The translations under genes and the position numbers were made by a program. Below the pieces are notes generated by a model that was not told the DNA's origin, did not search any database, and saw only the letters and a program-made list of their open reading frames with translations. DNA of 60,122 bases from Flaviaesturariibacter aridisoli (GTDB lineage Bacteria > Bacteroidota > Bacteroidia > Chitinophagales > Chitinophagaceae), in NCBI RefSeq assembly GCF_004343705.1, contig NZ_SKFH01000022.1, positions 1 to 60,122 on the forward strand, given 5' to 3'. Positions 8,436 through 17,444 of the stretch are shown here, piece after piece. Positions within the stretch are counted from its first letter, which is position 1; each line of letters starts with the position of its first letter.

Positions 8436-9743
8436 ATGAAAGTAGTCATCGTCGGTGCGGGCTTTGCCGGCCTGCGCCTCGCCCGGAAGCTGAACAATAA
8501 GGAAGGATTCGAGGTATTGCTGATCGACAAATACAACTACCACCAGTTTCAACCGCTCTTCTACCAGGTGGCCACCGCCGCCCTCGACGCCAGCAACATT
8601 TCTTTTCCCCTGCGCAAGGCCTTTCACAAGAGCCGCAACGTGCGCATCCGAGTGGAGGAACTTTGGCAGGTGCAGCCGGAGCAAAAAGTGATCGTCACCG
8701 AAAGCGAAACCATCCCTTACGACGTGCTCGTGCTCGCCCTTGGCGCCGACACGAATTTCTTCGGAAACCAGAACGTGACCACCAACGCCTTCCCGATGAA
8801 GTCCACGGTGGAGGCGATCCAGCTGCGGCACCGCTTTATCCAGAATTTCGAAGACGCTGTACGTGCCGGAACGCCCGAAGACCGGCAGCGCCTGATGAAC
8901 ATCATCATCGCCGGCGGTGGTCCGACAGGTGTTGAGCTGGCCGGCGCGCTGGCCGAAATGCGCAAGTACGTGCTGCCCTGCGACTACCCCGAACTCGATT
9001 TCAAGCAAATGAAGATCATGCTGCTCGACGGCGGCGAGCGCCTCCTCGGCGCCATGGATCCGAAGTCGTCGGCCGACGCGCAGCGCTACCTCGAAAAACT
9101 GGGCGTGGAGGTGCATTTGAAAACAATCGTGAAGGACTACGACGGCAGGAACGTGCTGCTGGCCGACGGCGGGTCGATCGCATCGGAAATGGTCATCTGG
9201 GCCGCCGGGATCCGCGGCAACGTGCCGGCCGGTATCGACAAAAGCCTCGTCGTGCGCGGCAACCGCATTACGGTGGACCGTTACAACCGCGTGCACGGAA
9301 TCGACGGCGTCTATGTGCTCGGCGACCTGGCCTCGATGGTCACGCCCCGTTACCCGAACGGGCATCCGCAGGTAGCTTCCGCGGCCATCCAGCAGGCCGA
9401 GAACCTGGCGTACAACCTGCGGGCGCAACAAAAAGGCGAAGCGCTGCGCGAATACGAGTACAAGGACAAGGGCTCGATGGCTACCGTGGGCCGCAACCTG
9501 GCGGTGGTGGACGTGCCGAAGCCGAAGCTGCATTTCCGCGGGCTGTTGGCCTGGCTGATCTGGATGGGGCTGCACCTGTTTCTCATCCTCGGGGTGAAGA
9601 ACCGGCTGTTCGTATTCCTCAACTGGGTGTACAGCTACATTACCTACGATCAGAGCCTGCGTCTCATTTTTAAAGAGTTCTACCGGGCCAAACAGCCGAC
9701 CGATGCCACGAAGCAGGCACAGGTGAACCCGGCGGGTACTTGA
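8436..9743 (+). CDS. ndh: Type II NADH dehydrogenase (NDH-2)
   Basis: A 435-residue single-subunit FAD enzyme that passes electrons from NADH to quinone without pumping protons. The first dinucleotide fold is VIVGAGFAGLRLA (3-15) for FAD. The second, IIAGGGPTGVELAGALAEM near 155-175, binds NADH. The conserved VLGDLAS segment near 298 and AAIQQAENLAYNL near 320 are typical of NDH-2. The C-terminus has a hydrophobic stretch (LLAWLIWMGLHLFLILG, near 368-384) that anchors the protein to the inner membrane face. It lies 28 bp after serA and may share its transcript; a terminator follows at 9772. Confidence 0.93.
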   Translation: MKVVIVGAGFAGLRLARKLNNKEGFEVLLIDKYNYHQFQPLFYQVATAALDASNISFPLRKAFHKSRNVRIRVEELWQVQPEQKVIVTESETIPYDVLVLALGADTNFFGNQNVTTNAFPMKSTVEAIQLRHRFIQNFEDAVRAGTPEDRQRLMNIIIAGGGPTGVELAGALAEMRKYVLPCDYPELDFKQMKIMLLDGGERLLGAMDPKSSADAQRYLEKLGVEVHLKTIVKDYDGRNVLLADGGSIASEMVIWAAGIRGNVPAGIDKSLVVRGNRITVDRYNRVHGIDGVYVLGDLASMVTPRYPNGHPQVASAAIQQAENLAYNLRAQQKGEALREYEYKDKGSMATVGRNLAVVDVPKPKLHFRGLLAWLIWMGLHLFLILGVKNRLFVFLNWVYSYITYDQSLRLIFKEFYRAKQPTDATKQAQVNPAGT

Positions 9744-9771
9744 TCCGACTAATGGTGGAATCGTATGCGGT

Positions 9772-9790
9772 GGCGGGTGGCCGCCTTTTT
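9772..9790 (+). terminator. Terminator after NDH-2
   Basis: GGCGG and CCGCC pair around GTGG and are followed by five T, 29 bp after the ndh stop. Downstream (9793-9821) is a short degenerate CGACG/GCAAC repeat of unknown meaning. Confidence 0.65.
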
Positions 9791-9869
9791 CGCAACGACA
9801 CGACGACGCAACGGCGCAACGTTTCCGGGTTCAAATGCCGCTGCTTGCCTGGTTGCCCAAATAAAATAT

Positions 9870-9887
9870 TTTCAGAAATAATTGAAA
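9870..9887. promoter_or_regulatory. Imperfect operator upstream of gbsR-type regulator gene
   Basis: An 18-bp site with TTTCA and TGAAA half-sites separated by 8 bp, with the same spacing as the perfect palindrome at 10440. It ends 28 bp before the regulator's ATG. A TACCTTAG box at 9903-9910 may be the -7 element. This fits autoregulation, by inference. Confidence 0.55.
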
Positions 9888-9915
9888 GTTTATTTTCTTT
9901 CCTTACCTTAGTCTT

Positions 9916-10419
9916 ATGAAACTCGCGGAAGCCAAAGCTTCTTTTATCCAGACATGGGCGCGCCTCGGTACCGAGTGGGGTATCAATCGCACAATGGCGC
10001 AGGTACATGCGTTGCTGCTGGCGTCCGACCGGGCGCTAAGCACAGAGGAAGTGATGGCCGAGTTGAGCGTATCGCGTGGCAATGCGAATATGAACATCCG
10101 CGAGCTCCTGAACTGGAACCTGATTTATAAAGAGTTGGTGCCGGGCGAGCGGAAAGAGTATTTCCGGGCAGAAAAGGACATCTGGGAAGTGGCGAAGCGG
10201 ATCGCCCGCGAGCGTAAGCGCCGGGAGATCGAGCCGCTGCTGCGGGAACTGGATGGGCTGCGGCAGGTAGAGGAGAAGGAAGACCCCGCCGCACAGGCCT
10301 TTGTGAAGACCGTCCGCGACATCCGCGACTTTGCCGGCAAGATGGACCAGGGCGTGGATACGCTGCTGAAGGCGGAAGAAAACTGGTTCTTCGGAACGGT
10401 ACTAAAGCTGTGGAAATAG
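9916..10419 (+). CDS. GbsR/MarR family winged-helix transcriptional regulator
   Basis: A 167-residue regulator. The winged helix is at about 20-85: RTMAQVHALLLAS, then TEEVMAELSVSRGNANMNIREL as the recognition region, and a wing ending in EYFRAEKD. The SRGNANMNIREL segment is the hallmark of the GbsR branch of MarR-like proteins. The C-terminal half is helical (dimerisation). It heads an operon with the DCC-type and epimerase genes (gaps of 40 and 11 bp), and matching palindromes lie before it (9870) and before the next gene (10440), so it probably regulates both itself and the operon. No ligand can be proposed. Confidence 0.9.
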   Translation: MKLAEAKASFIQTWARLGTEWGINRTMAQVHALLLASDRALSTEEVMAELSVSRGNANMNIRELLNWNLIYKELVPGERKEYFRAEKDIWEVAKRIARERKRREIEPLLRELDGLRQVEEKEDPAAQAFVKTVRDIRDFAGKMDQGVDTLLKAEENWFFGTVLKLWK

Positions 10420-10439
10420 CTTTTTTATTTACCTATACA

Positions 10440-10457
10440 TTTCAATAAATATTGAAA
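10440..10457. promoter_or_regulatory. Perfect 18-bp palindrome, probable GbsR-type operator
   Basis: TTTCAATA-AA-TATTGAAA is a perfect inverted repeat ending 2 bp before the ATG of the DCC gene. It is the intact form of the 9870 site. A TACATTTC box (10436-10443) overlaps its left half, so binding would block transcription or translation start. A half-site TTTCAATTT follows at 11276 before the third gene. Confidence 0.7.
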
Positions 10458-10459
10458 GT

Positions 10460-11272
10460 ATGAAAACATTAAAAGAACATACGATCCTGTACGACGCTGT
10501 TTGCCCGATGTGCCGCCTGTATACCGGGGCCTTTGTTCGGAGCGGAATGCTCGATGCCGCCGGCCGCACACCCTACCAGGAACTCCCGGCCGGAACTTGC
10601 CCCGGGCTCGATCGGGCGCGGGCCGTCAATGAGATCGCGCTGGTGAACCGAGCCACGGGTGAAGTGACCTACGGCGTTGCCAGCTTGTTCAAGATCCTGG
10701 CGCACCGCTGGCCGGTATTTCGGCCCTTGTTCCGGTTCCCGGTTTTTGCCTGGCTGATGCGGATGGCGTACGCGCTGATCAGCTACAACCGGCGGGTGAT
10801 TATGCCGGCCGCCGGAGAAGGAGCGGGCGCCGCCCCGGCTTTTCACCGGGGCTGGCGGGCGGCCTGGATCGGGGTTGCCTGGCTGCTAACGGCAACCTTG
10901 CTGCACCGGTATGACACCCGCCTGGTAGGGCTCTTCCCGCCGGGCGGCTTTTGGCGGGAATATTTCGTCTGCGGCGGGCAGTTGCTGTGGCAGGGCGCGC
11001 TGGTTTGTTGGCTCGCCCCGCGCCGCTGCTGGGATTACCTGGGAACGATGATGACGGTGTCGCTTGCGGGTGCCCTGGCCCTCACGATCCTGGCGCCGCT
11101 GCTGGACCTTTTTCAAATGCACAACCCTTGGGAGGCGGCGGCTGTTTTCGGCAGCGTTGCCGGGCTGATGTTGGCCGAGCACCTGCGTCGCTGCCGCCTG
11201 CTTGAACTGCCCTGGGCCGTCAGCGCCGGCTGGGTACTGTACCGCCCGCTGGTGCTTTTTTTCATCCTCTAA
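10460..11272 (+). CDS. DCC-family (DUF393) thiol-disulfide oxidoreductase-like membrane protein
   Basis: A 270-residue protein. The N-terminal DUF393 module begins ILYDAVCPMC, with Cys15 and Cys18 forming the D-x-x-CPxC motif that gives the DCC family its name, and ends with the YGVASLFKIL and ALISYNRRVIM segments near 135. The C-terminal half (about 130-270) is strongly hydrophobic, with four or so predicted membrane segments (around 131-147, 170-190, 196-222, 252-270). DCC proteins are presumed redox proteins, but the reaction is not established. The fusion to a membrane part is less usual; most DCC proteins are about 130 residues. Confidence 0.82.
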   Translation: MKTLKEHTILYDAVCPMCRLYTGAFVRSGMLDAAGRTPYQELPAGTCPGLDRARAVNEIALVNRATGEVTYGVASLFKILAHRWPVFRPLFRFPVFAWLMRMAYALISYNRRVIMPAAGEGAGAAPAFHRGWRAAWIGVAWLLTATLLHRYDTRLVGLFPPGGFWREYFVCGGQLLWQGALVCWLAPRRCWDYLGTMMTVSLAGALALTILAPLLDLFQMHNPWEAAAVFGSVAGLMLAEHLRRCRLLELPWAVSAGWVLYRPLVLFFIL

Positions 11273-11283
11273 CCTTTCAATTT

Positions 11284-12207
11284 ATGTTTCAGAAAATAGT
11301 CATGGCCGGGGGGACCGGCTTCCTGGGAAACGTGCTGGCGCAGCATTTCCGGTATAGCTGCCGCGAATTGGTGGTACTTACGCGTAAGCCGCAGGCACCA
11401 GCGCGAAACATTCGTTATGTGGCCTGGGATGGCGCAACAACCGGGGCCTGGGCACAGGAACTGGAAGGTGCCGATGCCCTGGTGAACCTTTGCGGCAAAC
11501 CGGTTGATTGCCGCTACAATGCCGCCAACCGGGCGGAGATCCTTCGCTCACGGATTGAACCGACCCGGGCGCTTGGCACTGCCGTTTCCGCTTGCAACCG
11601 CCCGCCGGCTCTTTGGATCAATGGTACATCGGCAACGATCTACCGCCATGCAGAAGACCGCCCGCAAACCGAGCGCGATGGTGCCTGCGGCAGCGGGTTT
11701 TCGGTGGATGTATGCCAGGCTTGGGAAGCCGCGTTCTTCGAAACGGAAACACCCGGCACACGCAAGGTGGCGCTGCGCACCAGCTTCGTGCTCGGCCGCC
11801 GCGAAGGCGCTTTCCCAAGGTTCCGCAGCCTTGTATTGGGCGGTCTCGGCGGTCGCCAGGGATCGGGTAAGCAAATGGTCAGCTGGATCCACGAGCAGGA
11901 TTTCGCCCGAATTGTACAATGGCTGCTCGAGCACCCGGAGCTCAAAGGTGCCATCAATGCCACGGCGCCGGTCCCGGTGCCGAACCGGGTGCTGATGCAA
12001 ACGATCCGGAGTGCTTGCGGGATACCGTTAGGATTGCCGGCGCCGGCCTGGTTGCTTCGGATCGCGGCACGCCTGATGGGTACGGAGGCTGAGTTGCTGC
12101 TCAAGAGCCGATGGGTCGTCCCGGAGCGCTTACAGGAGAGCGGCTTCCGATTTTATTTCGAAACACTGCCGTACGCGGTGAATGACCTTGTAGGCACGCG
12201 ATTGTGA
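11284..12207 (+). CDS. TIGR01777-type NAD-dependent epimerase-like protein
   Basis: A 307-residue extended-SDR protein of the YfcH/TIGR01777 branch. The N-terminal nucleotide loop is MAGGTGFLG (7-15). Residues 60-80 show the VNLCGKPVDCRYN sequence, and the C-terminal part (about 250-300) corresponds to the DUF1731 tail with RWVVPERLQESGFRF. The usual SDR Tyr-x-x-x-Lys is not obvious, as is common in this branch, and its reaction is unknown. It overlaps nothing and follows the DCC gene by 11 bp, completing the regulator-DCC-epimerase operon. Confidence 0.87.
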   Translation: MFQKIVMAGGTGFLGNVLAQHFRYSCRELVVLTRKPQAPARNIRYVAWDGATTGAWAQELEGADALVNLCGKPVDCRYNAANRAEILRSRIEPTRALGTAVSACNRPPALWINGTSATIYRHAEDRPQTERDGACGSGFSVDVCQAWEAAFFETETPGTRKVALRTSFVLGRREGAFPRFRSLVLGGLGGRQGSGKQMVSWIHEQDFARIVQWLLEHPELKGAINATAPVPVPNRVLMQTIRSACGIPLGLPAPAWLLRIAARLMGTEAELLLKSRWVVPERLQESGFRFYFETLPYAVNDLVGTRL

Positions 12208-12342
12208 ACATAGCTCACTGAATGTCAGATCGTTAGTCTATCCTCCCGACTTAACAATCTTTCCTATAATTTATATTATGTTAAATAGCTCTTTGCGATC
12301 GGGTTCCTGCCAGGGTTCAGCTGATTCAAAAAGGAACAAGCG

Positions 12343-12373
12343 AAAAATGCCGGCCCCCTGGGACCGGCATTTT
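12343..12373. terminator. Bidirectional terminator
   Basis: AAAATGCCGG pairs with CCGGCATTTT around a C/G-rich loop, with A and T tracts on both flanks. It separates the plus-strand operon ending at 12207 from the convergent TPR gene (stop at 12396). The AT-rich stretch 12230-12290 before it holds no recognisable gene. Confidence 0.8.
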
Positions 12374-12395
12374 GCTATGGCTTCTTGGATAACGT

Positions 12396-13640
12396 TTACT
12401 TGATGGTCTTCGACTTGTCGTCCCACTTCTTCGCTTCGGCGTCGTTCTTTTTGTACTGGTACGCGGCCACGATCGAGTTGATCACGAACTTGAAGTTGGC
12501 CTTATCAGAGCCGGACAGTTCTTTTCCTTCATACAGCGCGGCTTCTTTCAGCGATTGTGCCAGCATGGCGTCGTACGCCGCTGCCACCTGCTTGTTGAGC
12601 TCCTGTTTTTTCTTCACGTCTTCCGGCTTGGTGCCTTTCACAGCTTTGGCGGCTGCTTCCAGGTCGCCGGTGCGGTACGTGAGGTGCTGCGTGTAAATAT
12701 GGTTCCAGCGCAGGTCGGTCGGGTGATTGGCGAGGATCGTTTCGAGGGCGGCCGTGAGGTCGTCCTGGCGCTTCAGTGCATCGGCGGGTGCGTCTTTATA
12801 GATGTAGTTGAACAGCTCCACCACGTAGGTTTCGGCAATGTCCATGTTCTTCGGATCTTTCTTGAACATCTCCGCGTACTGCGCGATCTTGGCCGGCTTG
12901 TCGCCCTGCACACTCTGCAGTTCCCAGGCGTTCCACCACGGATCTTTCGGGAACAGCTCCCTGCCCAGCGCCATGTATTTGTCCTTGTTGGCAGCGTCTT
13001 TCTTAGCGCTGTAATGACGCACCAGGTATTGGTACACCCCGATCATCGTGGTGTCGGCAACGCGGTGGTCGGCAATGATGCCGTAATAATGCGCGGCCAC
13101 ATCGGAATGCTCGGCACTTTCAGCGGCATAGCCGGCATAGAGCGTCGACGTGGTGTCAAACGGCGTCGTGATCAGCTTCGCCTTCTTCAGGTAATCGAAT
13201 GCGGCGAGCGCGTTGGTGAAGTAATATTCCGACAGCGGGTATTGCTTTGCATTGATCGTCTTCACACCATTGGTGAAATGGCTGTTGTAGATATCCTGTG
13301 CTGTTTTGTGGCCGTTGTCGAGCATCGAGGCCACGTATTGCTTGTTCTCGTCTTTGATGACGCTCTGCAGATCTACGTAGTGCTGCATGGCCACGAGTGC
13401 CTGGTGCAGGGCGGCTGTATCGCTGCCGCCGCGGCTCATGGCGTTGTAAATACGGGCGCGGGTGAACCAGTAATCGGAGTTTGTGGCGGCCTTCGGGTCG
13501 GCGGCTGCTTTTTCGATCTCTGCACGGGCCTCTTCCAGGTTGTTGTCCTTCAGTTTCTCCTGGGCCTTATCTACCGACTTCTGTGCGAACAGCGCCGTAC
13601 TGCCGGCGGCAAGCAATGCCGTTAAAATCAATTTGCGCAT
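12396..13640 (-). CDS. Periplasmic TPR-repeat protein
   Basis: A 414-residue exported protein. The signal peptide is about residues 1-20 (MRKLILTALLAAG to LFAQ). The mature part is entirely helical, with TPR-like helix pairs: the first covers the KAQEKLKDNNLEEARAEIEKA region (25-45), the next the YWFTRARIYNAM segment. It is Lys/Asp/Ala-rich, and the C-terminal third (340-414) has long charged helices. TPR proteins serve as binding scaffolds; no catalytic motif exists and the partner is unknown. It lies 37 bp downstream of gyrA on the same strand, so read-through from gyrA is possible. Confidence 0.8.
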   Translation of the reverse strand: MRKLILTALLAAGSTALFAQKSVDKAQEKLKDNNLEEARAEIEKAAADPKAATNSDYWFTRARIYNAMSRGGSDTAALHQALVAMQHYVDLQSVIKDENKQYVASMLDNGHKTAQDIYNSHFTNGVKTINAKQYPLSEYYFTNALAAFDYLKKAKLITTPFDTTSTLYAGYAAESAEHSDVAAHYYGIIADHRVADTTMIGVYQYLVRHYSAKKDAANKDKYMALGRELFPKDPWWNAWELQSVQGDKPAKIAQYAEMFKKDPKNMDIAETYVVELFNYIYKDAPADALKRQDDLTAALETILANHPTDLRWNHIYTQHLTYRTGDLEAAAKAVKGTKPEDVKKKQELNKQVAAAYDAMLAQSLKEAALYEGKELSGSDKANFKFVINSIVAAYQYKKNDAEAKKWDDKSKTIK

Positions 13641-13677
13641 TAGCGTGGGATTGTTTTATTGGGTGAATAGGGTTTTC

Positions 13678-16278
13678 TTATTCCTCAGATGCGGTTTCGG
13701 CCGAATCCGTTGTATCGGTGTTTTCTAAACCGCCTGCAGCCTCAGCCAGCGGTGCGTTTTCGGCGCCCTCCGCTCCTTCTTCCACAAGTCCGGTCTCATC
13801 CTGCACGTCGATACGGGTGATGGCAGCGATGGCGTCGCCTTCGTCGATGCGGATCAGCTTCACGCCTTGCGTGGCGCGGCCCAGCTCGCGGATGTCGGCC
13901 ACCTTCATTCGGATGGTGATGCCGCTCTTGCAGGTGATGATGAGGTCTTCTTTCTCTGCAACGTCCAGGATACCCACCAGCGAGCCGGTCTTGTCGGTCA
14001 CGCTGATTGTTTTCACACCCTTGCCGCCGCGGTTGGTAATGCGGTACTCTTCCACCGAAGTACGTTTGCCGAAGCCCTTTTCACTCACTACCAGCGTCGT
14101 GCGCTCCGGGGTTTGCGGGTTCACGCAGACCATACCTACCACTTCGTCGTTGCGGTCGTCCACTTCGATACCGGTTACACCGATGGCGCCGCGGCCCGTG
14201 GGGCGCACTTTGCTTTCGGGGAAGCGGATGGCGCGGCCGCTTTTGATGGCCAGCATGATGTCGCAGTTGCCGTCGGTCATGCGCGCTTCGAGTAACTGGT
14301 CGCCTTCCACGATCGTGATGGCGTTGACACCGGTGGCACGCGGGCGGCTGAAATCTTCCAGCGCCGTTTTCTTGATCACCCCCTGCTTCGTGCAGAGGAT
14401 GATATAATGACCGGATACGAAGTCCAGGTCGCGCAGGTCTTTTACGTCGATCACCGCGCGGATCTTGTCGTCCTGTGCCAACTGGAGCAGGTTCTGGATA
14501 GCGCGGCCCTTGGCGCCCTTCTCCCCTTCGGGTATCTGGTAGACGTTGAGCCAATAGCAGCGGCCTTTCTCGGTGAAGAACAGCATCGTATGGTGCGTGG
14601 AGGCCACGAACAGGTGCTCGATGAAATCTTCCTCGCGCGAGCGGCTGCCGATGGCACCGCGTCCGCCGCGCTTCTGCGAGCGGAACTCCGATGCGCTGGT
14701 ACGCTTGATGTAGCCGAGGTGGGAGATGGTGATCACCACGTCTTCTTCCTTGATGAAGTCCTTGATGTTCATCTCATTTTCAAGGAAGGAGATCTCGCTT
14801 TTACGGGCGTCGCCAAACTTGTCTTTCACTTCCTGCAGTTCGTCCTTGATCACCTGGAAGCGGAGTCCTTCGTCGGCCAGGATGGCTTCGAGGCGGGCGA
14901 TGAGTTCCATAAGCTCGTCGTATTCCTGCTTGATCTTGTCGCGTTCCATGCCGGTGAGGCGCTGGAGGCGCAGCTCGAGGATGGCCTTGGCCTGGATCTC
15001 GTCGAGACCCCAGCCGGCATTCACGAGCGCTTCTTTCGCACTGTCGGGCGTAGCCGATGCGCGGATGAGCGCGATCACCTCGTCGAGGTGGTCGAGCGCA
15101 ATAAGGTAGCCCTGGAGGATGTGTGCCTTTTTGCGGGCTTCGCGCAGCTCGAATTGCGTGCGGCGCACCACCACCTCGTGGCGGAACTCGATGAACTCGG
15201 AGATGAGTTCTTTCAGGCTCAGCACCTTCGGTCGGCCTTTCGAGATGGCCACATTGTTGATGCCGTAGCTCGTTTGCAGTTCGGTGAACTTATAGAGCTG
15301 GTTGATGACGATATTGGCCACCGCGTCGCGCTTCAGGTCGAGCACGATGCGGGTGCCTTCCTTGTTGTTGGATTCGTTGTTGATGTGGGCGATGCCTTCG
15401 ATGGTCTTGTCGGTCACCAGCTGGCCGATGCGGTCGCAGAGGGCGTCGCGGTTGACCTGGTAGGGCACTTCGGTGATGATGATCTGCTCGCGGCCCGAGT
15501 TCTTCGTTTCCACATGCAGCTTGCCGCGCAGGACGCATCGGCCGCGGCCGGTGAGGTAGGCCTGCTTGATGCCTTCCATGCCATAAATCATACCGCCGGT
15601 AGGGAAGTCGGGCGCCTTAACGTGCACCATCAGTTCCTCCACGGTGATCTCGCGGTTGTCGATATAAGCCACGCAGCCGTCCACTACCTCGTTGAGGTTA
15701 TGGGGCAGCATGTTGGTGGCCATACCCACGGCGATGCCGCTCGAGCCGTTGAGCAGCAGGTTCGGAATGCGTGTCGGTAGTACCGTCGGTTCCTGCAGGG
15801 TATCGTCGAAGTTGAGTTGAAAGTCGACCGTTTCCTTGTCGATGTCACCCATCATGCTTTCCGCGATGCGGTGCATGCGGGCTTCGGTGTAACGCATGGC
15901 CGCCGGTCCGTCGCCGTCCTGCGAGCCATAGTTGCCCTGGCCGTCGATGAGTTGGTAGCGCATGCTCCACTCCTGTGCCATACGCACCATGGCGTCGTAT
16001 ACGGAGGAGTCGCCATGCGGGTGGTATTTACCCAGCACCTCGCCTACGATACGGGCGGATTTTTTATAGGGGCGGTTGTAGCCCATCCCCAGTTCGTTCA
16101 TCGCAAAGAGTATGCGGCGGTGCACCGGCTTCAGGCCGTCGCGGATGTCGGGCAGGGCGCGGCCTACGATCACCGACATGGAGTAGTCGATGTAGGCCGT
16201 TTTCATCTGCTCCTCGATGTTGACGGGGATGATCCGGTTGAAGTCGTTGGTCTCTTGCGGCAAAAGTGTTTCTTCCAT
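13678..16278 (-). CDS. gyrA: DNA gyrase subunit A
   Basis: A 866-residue type IIA topoisomerase subunit that cuts and rejoins DNA with GyrB to introduce negative supercoils. The catalytic tyrosine is Tyr130 in [10 protein letters not shown]. The quinolone-determining region reads [12 protein letters not shown] (87-97), with Ser91 and Asp95 at the positions of E. coli Ser83 and Asp87, that is, without the common resistance changes. The GyrA box QKRGGRG at 535-541 identifies it as gyrase rather than ParC, and the C-terminal beta-pinwheel (about 520-815) is followed by an acidic tail rich in Glu, Ala and Thr (about 825-866). It has its own promoter (16306). Confidence 0.98.
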   Translation of the reverse strand: MEETLLPQETNDFNRIIPVNIEEQMKTAYIDYSMSVIVGRALPDIRDGLKPVHRRILFAMNELGMGYNRPYKKSARIVGEVLGKYHPHGDSSVYDAMVRMAQEWSMRYQLIDGQGNYGSQDGDGPAAMRYTEARMHRIAESMMGDIDKETVDFQLNFDDTLQEPTVLPTRIPNLLLNGSSGIAVGMATNMLPHNLNEVVDGCVAYIDNREITVEELMVHVKAPDFPTGGMIYGMEGIKQAYLTGRGRCVLRGKLHVETKNSGREQIIITEVPYQVNRDALCDRIGQLVTDKTIEGIAHINNESNNKEGTRIVLDLKRDAVANIVINQLYKFTELQTSYGINNVAISKGRPKVLSLKELISEFIEFRHEVVVRRTQFELREARKKAHILQGYLIALDHLDEVIALIRASATPDSAKEALVNAGWGLDEIQAKAILELRLQRLTGMERDKIKQEYDELMELIARLEAILADEGLRFQVIKDELQEVKDKFGDARKSEISFLENEMNIKDFIKEEDVVITISHLGYIKRTSASEFRSQKRGGRGAIGSRSREEDFIEHLFVASTHHTMLFFTEKGRCYWLNVYQIPEGEKGAKGRAIQNLLQLAQDDKIRAVIDVKDLRDLDFVSGHYIILCTKQGVIKKTALEDFSRPRATGVNAITIVEGDQLLEARMTDGNCDIMLAIKSGRAIRFPESKVRPTGRGAIGVTGIEVDDRNDEVVGMVCVNPQTPERTTLVVSEKGFGKRTSVEEYRITNRGGKGVKTISVTDKTGSLVGILDVAEKEDLIITCKSGITIRMKVADIRELGRATQGVKLIRIDEGDAIAAITRIDVQDETGLVEEGAEGAENAPLAEAAGGLENTDTTDSAETASEE

Positions 16279-16305
16279 TCGTTCAGCTTATAAAAATGAG
16301 GTCGG

Positions 16306-16313
16306 CAAATTTA
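16306..16313 (-). promoter_or_regulatory. -7 promoter box of gyrA
   Basis: On the minus strand the sequence is TAAATTTG, a perfect match to the Bacteroidota -7 consensus TAnnTTTG. It lies 27 bp upstream of the gyrA ATG. No clear -33 TTTG is visible. The rest of 16314-16498 holds no gene; it contains a single TTATCCACA (16373-16381). Confidence 0.7.
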
Positions 16314-16498
16314 CCGATTTAGGCCCGTAAAACCGCGAAAAAAGCCCCTCTTTATCACCGGTTTAAGGCGCTTTATCCACAAGGGGGTGTTAATGTTCCG
16401 GGTGGGGCCTTTCCGACCCCGTTGGGGCACCCCGCAGGCGCCGGATTATTGGCATCCCGTTCGCATTACCAAGGTCGGAACCCCGAATTGTGCTGACT

Positions 16499-17353
16499 AT
16501 GAAAGAGTACCTGTTGCTTCGTGCGAATAACGAGTCCGGCCCTTACCGACTGGAAGAACTGAAAGCCCTTCCCCTGCGCCCCCGCGACCTTGTCTGGGTC
16601 GCTGGTGAAAGCGCGCGCTGGGAGGATGTTTCCGAACGCCCCGAGCTGAACGGACTGGTGGTGCCGGAGCCGCCCCGCGCCGCGCCGCAAACGGCCCGCG
16701 CACTTCCCGAAACAGGCGAGCCCTTACCCGTGGCGCCGGAGATTCCCGTGCGCACCCGCCAGCCTCACCCCTTTCGCTTTGCAGCCGGCCGCCGCAGCAC
16801 CGCCGGCGGGTTCTGGATCGTAGCGCTCTTCGGCTGCCTCGTAATCAGTGCCGTAGTGGTGAAAAAGATCATCGAAAATGGTACGACCGTTACCCAGGGC
16901 GCGGCCCTGGCGCTGGCCACGGGCACCCTTCCCGAACGTCCCGAGGGGGAAGGCGCCAACGCGCCCGCCGGCTTCCAGTACCAGAATGCACTCAAGCGCG
17001 AGACCCTCGGCCACCCCGCGCCGGAAGGCTTTCGCAACGTGTCGCTGCGCGAACTGCGCCGCCTCGTTACCCTGAGCACCAACACCGACAAGGAAGGCGT
17101 GTTCGACGGTATCAACGACGTACAGATCCGCGTGAGTAATGGCTCGGGCCAGGAGTTGGAGCAGGTGAATATCGAAGTGACCTTCCTGCATCCCAATGGC
17201 GCCTTCTGGCACCGCGAAAATTATAGTGTCAGCGGCCTGCGCCCTCATGGCGACAAGATCCTCGTGGTGGCCCCGCCGGTGAAGCGCGGCGCCCGCGTCA
17301 AGTACCGCCTGACCGGTGTAGCGCCGAAAGCGCCGGAGCAAACTCCCGCTTAA
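16499..17353 (+). CDS. GYF_2/DUF4339-like domain membrane protein
   Basis: A 284-residue protein counted from ATG 16499 (an in-frame GTG lies at 16490). Residues 1-50 have the GYF_2-type pattern: YLLLRANNESGPYRLEELKAL, then DLVWVAGESARWEDV, which usually binds proline-rich peptides at the cytoplasmic face. A Pro/Arg linker (55-98) is followed by one membrane segment (about 103-125, FWIVALFGCLVISAVVV). The C-terminal 160 residues lie outside and include a beta-rich stretch (about 190-270) with no match I recognise. It may couple a cytoplasmic interaction to a periplasmic domain. It is divergent from gyrA. Confidence 0.7.
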   Translation: MKEYLLLRANNESGPYRLEELKALPLRPRDLVWVAGESARWEDVSERPELNGLVVPEPPRAAPQTARALPETGEPLPVAPEIPVRTRQPHPFRFAAGRRSTAGGFWIVALFGCLVISAVVVKKIIENGTTVTQGAALALATGTLPERPEGEGANAPAGFQYQNALKRETLGHPAPEGFRNVSLRELRRLVTLSTNTDKEGVFDGINDVQIRVSNGSGQELEQVNIEVTFLHPNGAFWHRENYSVSGLRPHGDKILVVAPPVKRGARVKYRLTGVAPKAPEQTPA

Positions 17354-17444
17354 GCAGGTTGCAAAATTTGACGTCGGAGGTCCGAAGAAGATATTACTTC
17401 CCACTTCCGACTTCGCACTTAAATACTTTCCCTTTCTTTGGGTG

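Noticed and set aside
9793-9821. Possible direct repeat CGACG/GCAAC as an attachment site
   Set aside because: No integrase, tRNA or boundary change nearby; it looks like another short degenerate repeat.
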